This document shows positions 36,501 through 47,054 of a DNA stretch of 64,000 bases, in pieces. This DNA comes from Rotaria sp. Silwood1. Lineage: Eukaryota; Rotifera; Eurotatoria; Philodinida; Philodinidae. A program made the translations under genes and the position numbers. A model generated the notes under the pieces. It searched no databases, was not told the origin of the DNA, and saw nothing but the letters and a program-made list of their open reading frames with translations. Positions within the stretch are counted from its first letter, which is position 1; every line of letters starts with the position of its first letter. The stretch lies in contig CAJNOP010000001.1 of assembly GCA_905250075.1 (NCBI GenBank), positions 5,537,126 through 5,601,125 of the forward strand. Reading direction: 5' to 3'.

Positions 36501-37147
36501 TGTACAATTATGGGATACAGCTGGACAAGAAAGGTAAAAATAAGAAATAAAAAATGTTGATTATTATTGTGAATATTATTTTCCTATTTAAAGATTTCGA
36601 AGTATTGCAAAATCTTATTTTCGTCGATGTGATGGTGTTATACTTGTTTATGATTCAACATATGAACGATCATTTTTAAATGTTCGAGAATGGATTGATA
36701 CCATAACAGAATCCACATCAAAAAAAGTTTCAGTTATGATTGTTGCAAATAAAATTGATTTAAGAGATCAAATGCGTGCAGAAGGCAAAAGAGTTGTTGA
36801 ACATGATGATGGAGCAAAATTAGCTAGAGTTCGTTTTCATTAATATGAATATCAATAAGAATTTCAAAAATACTCTTTTTTTTTTTTCTATTTCTTTAGG
36901 AATATCAAGCATTATTTATTGAAACAAGTGCAAAAGATGGTACTAATTCAAATGAAGCACTTATTGAATTAGCTCGGTATGTATTCAATTATTATTTAAT
37001 AGAAAATTTTAAAAAAATCTACAATTTTATGTCTTTACTTTTGATAGAGACATGCAATGTAATGAAGATTTAGAACGTTTTCGTACAGCTGGCATTAATT
37101 TAGATAAAACAACAAAAAAATCAACATGTTGTGGTAGTCGATCTTAA
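30559..37147 (+). CDS. RASEF: RASEF (Rab45): EF-hand, coiled-coil and Rab GTPase protein
   Basis: Sixteen exons join in frame to about 799 residues: 30559-30896, 31725-31802, 31852-31998, 32051-32141, 32207-32302, 32373-32607, 33278-33344, 33405-33489, 33560-33645, 34861-35078, 35260-35420, 35480-35676, 36345-36533, 36594-36828, 36900-36976, 37048-37147. The N-terminus has two EF-hands ([24 protein letters not shown]). [11 protein letters not shown] and the coil through [13 protein letters not shown] match the RASEF middle region. [11 protein letters not shown] matches DSGLSTLRD of the linker. The C-terminus is a Rab domain: GDAAVGKST (P-loop), TLGVDF (switch I), [11 protein letters not shown] (switch II), [14 protein letters not shown], ending in a prenylatable CC pair. 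RASEF is a large Rab acting in perinuclear membrane traffic. The exon 1/2 junction is the least certain: an ATG at 31702 could start a shorter product without EF-hands. Confidence 0.92.
31252..31320 (+). repeat. Purine (GAA/GGA)n tract in RASEF intron 1
   Basis: An almost pure purine run of AGAAGA and GGAGAAGG words within the first proposed RASEF intron. Such tracts are common simple sequence; the Arg/Lys-rich frame through it is an artefact. Confidence 0.7.
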
Positions 37148-37486
37148 GCAAGAAAAAGAAAAAACAAAATATTATACTCGTCATTCTTTTTTTTTTCTTT
37201 TTGTTTTGTTATATATGTGAATTTGTTTTTTTTTTAATTGAATGACAGAGTTGAATTATTTTTTGTTTTATTTTGTTATATATTAAAGTATTAGATTGGA
37301 ACAAGTGTAACTTATTATATTGGTTTTTTTTCGAACAGTTTTTTTTTTCAATTGTAGATACACATTTTTCTCTTCTTCTATTGAATTGTGTGTTAATTCC
37401 TCGAAATTGTGTTTGTTATTATTCATTTATCTCATTTTTTGTTCTCGTTTTTCTTTTTTCTTTTTGTCGTGAAATACATATGATGA
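37148..37486. other. Convergent 3' region, RASEF and calmodulin-like gene
   Basis: A 339-bp T-rich space between two stop codons facing each other. TATTAAAGTA (37280) is a weak poly(A) signal on the plus strand. No gene recognised. Confidence 0.5.
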
Positions 37487-39654
37487 TTATTTTCTCGGTG
37501 ATGTATTATTGGTCATGATTAGTACAAATTCATCGTAATTAACTGAAAATATTGAAAGATTGATTGTTCTTTTTTTTTTTGATAGAGTGAGACTTGTTTT
37601 TACTTCGTCCATCGCCATCAATATCTGCTTCAGCAATCATTTCGAGAGCATCTTCATCTGTTGGACGATCACCAGTTGCTTGAAGAACTAGAATAAGAAT
37701 ATTCGACTATAAATGATTTTTATTGGATATATAATAAGATAGTGTCATGTAATGGGAAATCATTAAAAAAAAACAAGAGTAAAATTGTCATGGATAAGTG
37801 CCAATAAACATTAAAGCATGCTCAGAAAAGGGATTCGAACAATTATTTTACATATCTCTGACGTTTTATTCCAAGTCAAAAAATGATAAAACATCAGTCT
37901 GTTTGAAATTCATAACACAAGTCTACTAGTTTTAGGATAATGCTATTATTATAGATGCAAGTATTATCGTTTTCCACTTTATTTAGTTTTGATTAAGAAT
38001 ATATTAGTTTGATGATATTTTCGATTTTAGGAATTGATCTATTTGAAAATTTCTCGACAAACGAGCTGATTCAACCAAGATTCACAAGCTATTTTAGATT
38101 GATATCTTTAACCATTAGGATATAACTAGGACTGGTCTTAGCGATGTGCGGATCAAGCTAGAGTTATCTTGTGCAGAGACGAGGTTGGCACCTGTTGATG
38201 AATATAATACTGCAGTTTGGAAAGCTATGCAATTTTTTAGATGCTTTTCAGCTCTATACTATCATTTCGATATGGATTCATGATAATCGATGAAGATAGT
38301 TTAGTTTAAGTTCATTGATATTTTCTTTCAAACAACTCATTTATTTTCGTCAATGTATTCGAATATGAAAAACGGTAGTATATATTATGCAATCGGAAAC
38401 CTATCAAACTTTCTCAAAAAATGTGTCAAGTCATTTATGCTTAGCTGACTAAGAGGTGATAGGCTTAGCATCAGGTGATTGATCTTAAATTTCTAGTAGC
38501 CCCATGCGAGAAACATTCTTCATAATTCTAAGAAAAGAATAGCGCTTCAAAACTTGTAGCTATACGCCTGAAATAGCTTCCGAAAAGTTATAGATAGTTT
38601 GTTAATCTTGGGTAGATCAACGCTTATTAAGATCTAAACATGGTAATCTTATACTAATAAAAACAATAGATTAATATTAAAATGAAGAAAAACTATGCTA
38701 AGGATTTATTTATGCGATATGGCAAATTCACCTGTAAGTTGAAGTGGTGTTTTCGAAAACAAATACATTTAGGAAAACTTGTATTACAGAAAATAGTCTC
38801 AACAGATTCTTCAATAGATGGACTAATATAAACTTTAGTCATGAGTGTTAATGGTTGGATGACGACACATGTCATATTTTTATTGGCTGAGAAATATATT
38901 TTTTTTTCATTTTGATGCAGCAAAGGTTCTGTAGAGTCCCATTCTCGCCTCTTGTTCCATTAAAAACAGTCATGTAATTGATGTCACTAAGTATTAATAT
39001 TAATCTATAATTTGAATAAAACTTATATTGTCTTGTTTTATTAATTGATACCTGTACGAAGTTCTTCCATTGTTATAAATCCATTTTGATCAAGATCTAC
39101 TCATTTAAAGTTATTTCATGAATATCTTTTCTTTCTGAATATTTATTAATACCGAATACTTGAAAAGCTCGAAATAATTCTTCACGTGAACTTTTGTTTG
39201 TATCAACTGCTTTTTTAACCATATCTTAACATTGAAATTTATGGAACAATAAATTATTTGAGGTTTTTTCTTTGGTACCAACAAATTCTGCAAATGAAAT
39301 AGTACCACTTTGATCTTCATCAACTTCACGAATCATATCCTGAAGTTCTTCTTCAGTTGGATCTAAACCCATTTGATCAAGAACAATACGTAATTCTATT
39401 ATCAATATTCTCATATATAGAAAACTTAAAAATAAAATAAAAATAACCTGAAAGTGTTATACTTCCCTGAAATATATATATATATATGTATATACTGAAT
39501 AGATCTAATTGAAAGATTTCTATTTTCTTACATCACCATTTTGATCAAATACACGAAAAGCTTCTCGTAATTCAGCTAATTCTTCTGGAGTTATATCATC
39601 AAATGTTTTATTAGTTATATTGCTTGGTGATGAACGACTACGATTTTCAGACAT
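37487..39654 (-). CDS. Calmodulin-like protein with four EF-hands
   Basis: Seven exons on the minus strand: 39654-39532, 39466-39448, 39395-39279, 39224-39153, 39096-39052, 37687-37604, 37542-37487. They join to about 171 residues. All four calcium loops look competent: [48 protein letters not shown]. The order and linkers ([26 protein letters not shown]) follow calmodulin. It differs in a 30-residue Ser/Asn-rich N-terminal extension and in the central helix ([18 protein letters not shown]), so it is a calmodulin or troponin-C relative, not calmodulin itself. Exon 2 is only 19 nt and supplies part of loop 1; skipping it breaks the frame. The final exon completes loop 4 after GRI and was found only by following the splice (CGA A / TT AAT TAC). 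Target proteins are unknown. Confidence 0.9.
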
Positions 39655-39993
39655 TTCAATACAAGTATAAAAAATAAATATAGCGCGTTAATTCAAAATT
39701 ATTATTCAATTTTTGTTTGTTCAATAGATGACGCTATCATCTAATCTATAAACTATACAAATAATTTAGATTTTAGCTTTTCTATTTTAATTTTCTCAAA
39801 TACTTTGCATAATCTTCAAAATTTTTAAAAATAATTTTTCATATTTATTAATTCGAAGGTATAAAATGAACTGGAAAGTATAACTTGATTGGTTCATTTA
39901 TTCACTTCTAATAGTAGAATCTCATTTTTATTATTGCGAAGGAAAAAAACATTTGTACTGATTATCTCGAAGTTTTACATCTTCATATCAATA
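39655..39993. promoter_or_regulatory. Short divergent promoter region
   Basis: A 339-bp interval between the start codons of the calmodulin-like gene (-) and WBP2 (+). AT-rich with no motif I can name; both promoters have to fit here. Confidence 0.45.
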
Positions 39994-42900
39994 ATGTCAA
40001 TTAATCAAGCACATTATCAAAATGGTCTGTTACTTTATCAAGGTGAACAGTAAGTAAATCAATAGAAGAGTGATTGATATAAAGGGAAGACTATTGGGAG
40101 GCGATCGCTCTTTTTTTGGAAATATTTTTCGATTTTTCTCAGAAGATAATGCTCAAAAAATGAACCGACACGATCTCTAATAAACTTCAAAACAATTTGT
40201 ACCACCATGATCGCCCCACTTTCCATTTTTTCAGAAATTTTAAGTCTATCACTACAATGTACTATGCTAATTTATTCTTTTCATTAGAATTGTAAATCAC
40301 TCGAAGAATGTAACATTATCATTTGATGATACTAGTCGACAATGTGGTGAAGTATTTCGTGGAAAACATAAAGGAAAAGTATTTGTAACATCTCATCGAA
40401 TGATATTTCTTAATGATGATCAACGAGATAATTTACAATCATTTGCTGTAGCTTTTATGTATATCAAAAATTTACATGTTGAACAACCTTTATTTGGTGC
40501 AAATTATATTTCGGGTATAGCTGCTTCACATCCAAATGGTAAGTTCATGTTTCTTTTTTTTTTCTTTTCTTCTTTTAATTTCGATAATGCATGTTTTTAA
40601 TCATTCCATTGACGTTGATGATGATCTTCATGAGGATAATGATGAAATGGTCGTTTTCGTCCATATTGACGATTATGATCATGATGACGATGACGATCAT
40701 AATAATTGTTTCGCTCATCATTTCTAGAATATTCTTTTATTGTTTGCTTTCTACCTTTTTGTGCTTGTAATGTGGTATCACATGCAAACCAACCATTTGT
40801 TATCGGTTTTGGATAGCCAGTCAATAATTTTCCATCTGTTGAATCATAAACATAAACATGATTTCTTGTAAATATATAATGTCGTTTATCATATGTAAAA
40901 CCTGAATGAATTGATTCTTTTGGTGATGAATCAAGTATTGTCGTAATAGTATGTACACCTAATTCTCTATTATAATTAAATTCATTTAAAGAATAAACTA
41001 AATCATTTTGTAATAAATATATTGAATTATTATGAAATAAAGCAATGCGAGGACTTTGTGGATAATTTTTTCCACGTACTTTATGTGGTCCCTCAATAGA
41101 CCAATGTGTTCTGACTTTCCACATATCATTCTTATGAAATAAATATACATAACCAGTTGATGATCTAACACAAGCTGTTACTGTTGTATCTTGTAAAGGT
41201 GGAAAACGTTCACGAATTAATTTTGGTTGAGGATCCCATCCAGTTTTTGCTCGTGCACGATATCTCCATACATGAGTGTCTTTAAATAAATAAAGATCAC
41301 CATCAGGACCTTCACAACCTGTTTGAAAGTTTCCTGAGCACCAATTATCTATTGGTAATCCGTCAGAAACATGTGTTGATGAAGTTGTTGTTCTGGATTT
41401 CTCATCTGGTTTACCATATAAACTTTGAATACCTTCTTGATCATCATTTGATATACTATAATTTGAATCAAATTGTTGATAAACAGGAAACATAAGAGAA
41501 TTTTCTTCAAATGAATGTGATAAACCAAGTGCATGACCTATTTCATGTGCAGCAACAAGTCTTAATGTATAATGTTCATCCTTATTTGTATAATCATCTG
41601 TAAAATATTCATCATCATCAAAATGTATATCACCCTTTTTTGGATAAAAAGCATGTGCTAATGTTGTACCTTGACCATCAAATGGATATCCATCATCATG
41701 TTCCTTCGAAAAAAAATTTATTTTGAAATTGGCTGCTTCTTTTGTTTTAACCATTTCAAATGTAAGTCCAGAATGTTTTTCCCAATCAGAAAATGCTTGA
41801 TTTATTATACGACGAATATCTTCATGAGATTTTATTTGTTTTTGTTGTTTTGGATATTCTTCAATATACCATTTTAAATGTTTTGTCGGCCAAGATTTTT
41901 CATATGTTACATAACTATCAGGATCATTCATTTTAGCTGATGGTGAAGATCTAAGTCTACCATCATTAATAGAATGTTTTTTAGCATGAAGAATACCTAT
42001 ATCTGGATTTCCACATCGTGGTCTTTGCATAAGTTTTTTAGTTTGTTCATCAAGTTTACCCGTTTCCTAAATAATTACATATTAATATGTAAAACGATTA
42101 AATAATATAACTTACAGGTAATTTATAAAGACGTTGAAATGTTTTAATACCTTCATTAGCATTTGTTTTATCCAATACTGATAAGAGTCGATTTTGAAGT
42201 TTAGGTGTATAACCAAATTGTTCTAAATATTGATAATAATCTGGTTCAGATTTAGCACAAATACAAATCTGAATATGATTGATGAAGACGAAAAAACCGA
42301 AATATACGATTGATTTCATTCTCATGGTCGAATTGATTGTATTGTTTTGTTGTAGTATTTATTTTGCCTTTAAATCAATCAATTGATAAGAATATATGTT
42401 TGTTTGACTGACATTTATCTTGTTTTTCTTTTGTTTATTGATCAGGTGGATTTCAAGGTGAAGTCAAATTTCAATTAACTTATTCATCGGGTGGTGCCAT
42501 TGAAGCGAGTACAGCATTACGTGAAGTCAATTCGATTTGTGAGTCATTATTGTTATATGTACCAATCAAAATACAATTTTGTTTTTTCATATTTTTAGTT
42601 CATCAAGGAACTGAAGGAAGTCCACCGTAAGTTTTTGTTTTTGCAATCTTTTTTTTTTTATTTATTCTGTTGATTATAGTTCTTATGGTATAGCTGCAGC
42701 TAATCTTTATGAACCACCACCACCATCATATCAAGCAGCACAGACTATGAATAATCATTTTGCAGGTGAAATTTTAGAAAAAAAAAGAATATTTTATATA
42801 AAGTATTATTTGGTTAAATCATAGAAACAACTATGTATGTTTCACAAGCACAAGCACCATATGAAGGAGTTTATCAACGACAATCAACAGGTTTACCAGC

Positions 42901-43178
42901 AGCAGAATTCATTCCGCAATATCCTGATATATCATCAGTGAATGTAAATAACCCCACAATGTATCCTTCAATGACAGATGGATACCAATCATCAATGCAA
43001 TATCAATCTCAAATGGCCTACCAAAATAATGGTTGTGATGGACAAACGAATGAAAAACAGGTTGGTTGTTTTTTCATTTAATAAATTAATGCATTAATTT
43101 AATTAAAAATAGAATTATCAAATGCCACCATCATATGAACAATCACAGAATCAATTACAACAAAAGAAACATACTTAA
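39994..43178 (+). CDS. WBP2: WW domain-binding protein 2 homologue
   Basis: Seven exons: 39994-40049, 40288-40538, 42446-42538, 42599-42626, 42680-42765, 42825-43060, 43113-43178. They join to about 271 residues. The N-terminal half is the GRAM/PH-like domain of WBP2: IVNHSKNVTLSFDD, EVFRGKHKGKVFVTSHRMIF, QSFAVAF, QPLFGANYISG, then GGFQGEVKFQLTYSSGGAIE across the large intron. The C-terminal half is Pro/Gln/Tyr-rich with two PPxY motifs (PPPPSY, and MPPSYEQ in the last exon), which in WBP2 bind WW domains of YAP/TAZ and NEDD4-type ligases. WBP2 acts as a transcriptional coactivator; that role is from the family. Intron 2 is about 1.9 kb and contains a complete metalloproteinase gene on the opposite strand. 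Exon 4 is only 28 nt. Confidence 0.92.
40597..42325 (-). CDS. Secreted matrix metalloproteinase, nested in a WBP2 intron
   Basis: Two exons on the minus strand (42325-42116, 42066-40597) join to about 559 residues. In order: signal peptide (SIVYFGFFVFINHIQICIC), peptidoglycan-binding-like prodomain with YLEQFGY and ETGKLDEQTKKLM, cysteine switch PRCGNPD (canonical PRCGVPD), M10 catalytic domain starting near LKWYIEEYP, zinc site HEIGHALGLSH, Met-turn SLMFPVY, and a four-bladed hemopexin domain from CSGNFQTGCEGPDGDLYLF to WFACDTTL. MMPs are secreted zinc endopeptidases of the extracellular matrix, kept latent by the switch cysteine. No furin site, transmembrane helix or GPI signal is evident. 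The last 35-40 residues are a His/Arg/Asp-rich tail (RHRHHDHNRQYGRK) not usual in the family. The entire gene lies inside WBP2 intron 2. Confidence 0.95.
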
Positions 43179-43432
43179 ACAGAAACTGGCGGCATTAAAC
43201 TCGATATAATTATATATTTTCATGCATATTTATTTAGTTTGTTAAATATTGTTTTCGTGCTTTTTTGTGTATCGTACTATATTTGTATATTACTGCTAAG
43301 TCAAATTGTGCATTTTGTTGTCAATTTCTCTTACAATCAAAATTGATCTGAAATATTTTTGATGTTGTTGTGCAAGAATGAATATATATATATATGTATA
43401 TGTATTGAATGAAATATAATTATACCTTGTAG

Positions 43433-46400
43433 ATGCCCTATCGTCCAATAACAAGCAAAGATGTGGCATCACTACCACAACCTGGTTTTAATTTAGCTGA
43501 ATCAATAAAATTTAGTCCCGATGATACTTTTTTAACTTATCTTCGTTCACCAAATCAAACATTAACAAGACAACTTTATGCATATAATATTCAGACAGAA
43601 AAAGAATATGTTTATGCTGAACCTGATATAGATCATGGGAAAACAGAAGAAAACCTTTCAATGGAAGAAAAATTACGGCGTGAAGTGTGTTTTTTATTTT
43701 TGAAATTTTAACTATAAAAGAAAAAGTACTGACGACAGAAATTTCCTAAATGATTAATCGACTTTGAGTCAGTACTATATATATATATATCATATAGAGA
43801 TTCTAACGAGTGATGAATACCCTGACAAGCGTTGGAGTCCTAAGCTTATTGTTGTGGACGTATTCTATTGTGATAGTATTGGTTAGTACAATGCTGAGTT
43901 GCTGCTCAAGAACACCAAGATAACTGATTTTTGGATTTTGACTTGAATTTTTGTACTGAGATAGACCTTAACGAGAATAGTTTATGGTGTAAGTTTCAGA
44001 TCTTATCGTTGTTCCTATCTTAAGATATGGTTATTGAGAAAAACATGTTTTTTTTTTACATTACTCGTAAATGTCGACAGATTCGATGTTATTATTGCAG
44101 ATCACGAGTGAATCAAAAGTTCTAAAACTTTCGCTATAAACCATTCTCGTTATAAACTGTCTCTATGTAAGCTTTTTAGTTGAAAATCAGTTTTCTTAGA
44201 TGGTTCGAACTATTTCCATGGATTCATTGCTTGTTAGAGACAACATGATGCACATAGTTCTAATGCAAAAGCTATTAATCGGTCGGGAAACGACAGTTAT
44301 GAGATCATATGGAGAAGAAAAATAAGGAGATAAATAATTCAAATTTTGATTTAATCAATCAGTAGAAATGATTTATCAAGATGGTCCTCTAGAAATAGTA
44401 GTGTGAATCCGACAAGGATAGAATATAAAAATAAATGCATCTATACTGTTTTACATCATATAGTCTTAAATATGAGTTGTACAGTGATTAACAAGTTGTA
44501 CTATATCATACATTGGAGATTAATTAGTTTTTGTATAAATTTTTAACAAAAATTTGTTTTTATAATTATTTTTTTCAAAAATCTCATTTCATTGAAGACG
44601 TGAAAAATTCTGTTTTCAATATTGATAAATAGACAAAACTTAATGATAAATTTCTTTTCGCTTGATACATTTTTATAATTTTTTTTTTAAAACATTGTTA
44701 CAAATTATTTCTTTTACTTAAGCGTCAACGTCAATTAATCACTGGCATAACTAGTTATCAATGGGCTAAAAATAAATCTCGACCATTAATGCTTATACCT
44801 ATTGGTAGTGATCTATATATTCATGATGATAAAGAACTTCGTCTTTTGGTTAATGGATCTAATCAACCAGCAATTATTGATCCAAGACTTTCACCTGACG
44901 GTTCATTGGTTGGATATGTTCAAGATTGTGAACTTTATTGCGTATCAACAATTGAAACGTCTCCACAACCACGTCAATTGACATTTGATGCACGTGGTCA
45001 ACCAAATAAAACAAATGGTCTTGCAGAATTTATTGCTCAAGAAGAAATGAATCGTAGTAAAGGTTTTTGGTGGTCAGATGATTCACGTTATATTGCATTC
45101 ACTCAAGTTGATGAATCAAATGTACCTATATTTCGTATTTCACATTCAGGTTCTGATAATCCTGATCAAGTAAAATAAAACTTGACGGAAAAAAAAATTT
45201 TTTTTTTTTTAATTATTATCAATTTTTTTAGAGTGAAGAACATCGATATCCATTCGCTGGTAAAGCCAATGTAAAAGTTACTGTTGGTATTATTGATCTA
45301 GCAAATAATACTAAAACAACACCTAATATTCATTGGATTGACTTAAGTTCATTTCATGATTATTATATAGCACGTATTAATTTTTTTCCTGATAATAGTC
45401 TCGCTTTACAAATTGAAAACCGTCAACAAACAAAATTACAATTATATCAATATGATTTTTTAAATAAAAAACAATTGAAATTATTAATTGAAGAAACAAG
45501 TCAATCATGGATTAATTTACATGATTTATTTTATACATTAAAAAAAATGCCAACACAATTTATATGGGCTAATGAACGAACTGGTTTTATGCATTTAGAA
45601 TTATATGATTTAAATACAGGAAAATTAATTAAATCATTAACAAATGGTGAATGGGTGGTACAACGTATTATTGATATTGATGAAGAAAATTCACTTATTT
45701 ATTTTCTTGCGAATCGTGAAACTCCATTAGAAGTACACTTATATAGTGTTAATTATAATGATGATATACCAAAAATCGATCGTATTACACAAGAACCTGG
45801 TTGTCATGTTGTGCATTGTTTTAATCGAACATATGACTGTTGTATAACACAATGGAATTCCATAGATCAATATCCAATTATAAGAATGTTAGATGTAAAA
45901 AAGAAAAAAATTGTTAAAATTTTAGATCATTTACAACAAGGACAATCACAAATCATAGAACAGTTTCATCTAGTTAAACCTCAATTAGTAAAAATACAAA
46001 ATAGAAATAATGATACACTTTATTGTGCTGTTTATAAACCAGAGGATGAACAAAGAAAATATCAAAGACCATATCCAACACTTGTATCAGTTTATGGTGG
46101 ACCACATCTTCAACGGTATGTTCTATAGATGAAATTAGATTAAAGTTACTTTTTAAATTTATTGGTTTTCTTTTCCTCTCTTATAGTGTAGTAAACTCTT
46201 GGTCGCTTCGTGCAGATATGCGTTGTCAACGTTTAGTTGAATCTGGTTATGTCGTATTACGTTTAGATAATCGTGGTAGTTCAAACCGAGGTTTAGCTTT
46301 TGAAAGTGTTATTAGATATGATATGGGACATTTGGAACTTGAAGATCAAGTTGACGGTATAAATTATCTTATCAAACAAGGTCTTACAGATAAAGCACGT

Positions 46401-46871
46401 GTTGGTATGTATGGTTGGTCGTATGGTGGTTATATGTCTGCTATGGCATTAGTTCGTCAAAGTGAAGTTTTTAAATTAGGAGTAGCTGGTGCACCAGTTA
46501 CACATTGGGATGGGTATATATAATTGTTATAATAATATGTATATTTGAAACTTTTTTTTTTCCTTTTTAGATATGATACTCATTATACAGAAAGATATAT
46601 GGGTAGACCAGAAGACAATCCTCTTGGATATGTTGTATCAAGTGTAATGCACCATATAAATAATTTAACTGGTCATTTAATGATAATACATGGTTTAATT
46701 GATGAAAATGTTCATTTTCGTCATTCAGCTCGTCTTATAAATGCACTTATACGAGCAAATAAACCTTATGAACTTATACTTTTTCCTGATGAACGTCATA
46801 TGCCAAGAAAACTTGAGGAAAGAATTTATATGGAAGATCGAATATTTGAATTTATTAGAAAAAACTTATAG
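43433..46871 (+). CDS. S9B dipeptidyl peptidase, DPP8/9-like
   Basis: Five exons: 43433-43684, 44723-45169, 45232-46115, 46187-46513, 46571-46871. They join to about 736 residues. No signal peptide or membrane anchor is visible, as expected for cytosolic DPP8/9, which remove N-terminal X-Pro dipeptides. The N-terminal beta-propeller includes [20 protein letters not shown], which has the EE dipeptide that binds the substrate amino terminus. The alpha/beta hydrolase part has [16 protein letters not shown], the nucleophile motif [24 protein letters not shown], the acid [10 protein letters not shown] and the catalytic histidine in PDERHMPR. The triad is complete. Human DPP8/9 are longer (about 860-890), mainly at the N-terminus. 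The ATG sits immediately after CCTTGTAG, 254 bp behind WBP2. An AATAAA is at 46942-46947. Some wording is also close to bacterial and plant S9 enzymes, so origin is unsettled. Confidence 0.9.
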
Positions 46872-47054
46872 TTAAAACTTCAATATATTTTTCATATTTT
46901 ATTTTTAACATTATCTTTACTCTTATAAACTTGTATAGTAAAATAAAATATACATGTCAAATTAAAAACGAAAAAAAAAAAAACAAATATTGATTTTATC
47001 ATTTTAGATCTCGTTAAATTTCCATTGTCAAGATTTTTTTTCATATAAAAAAAA

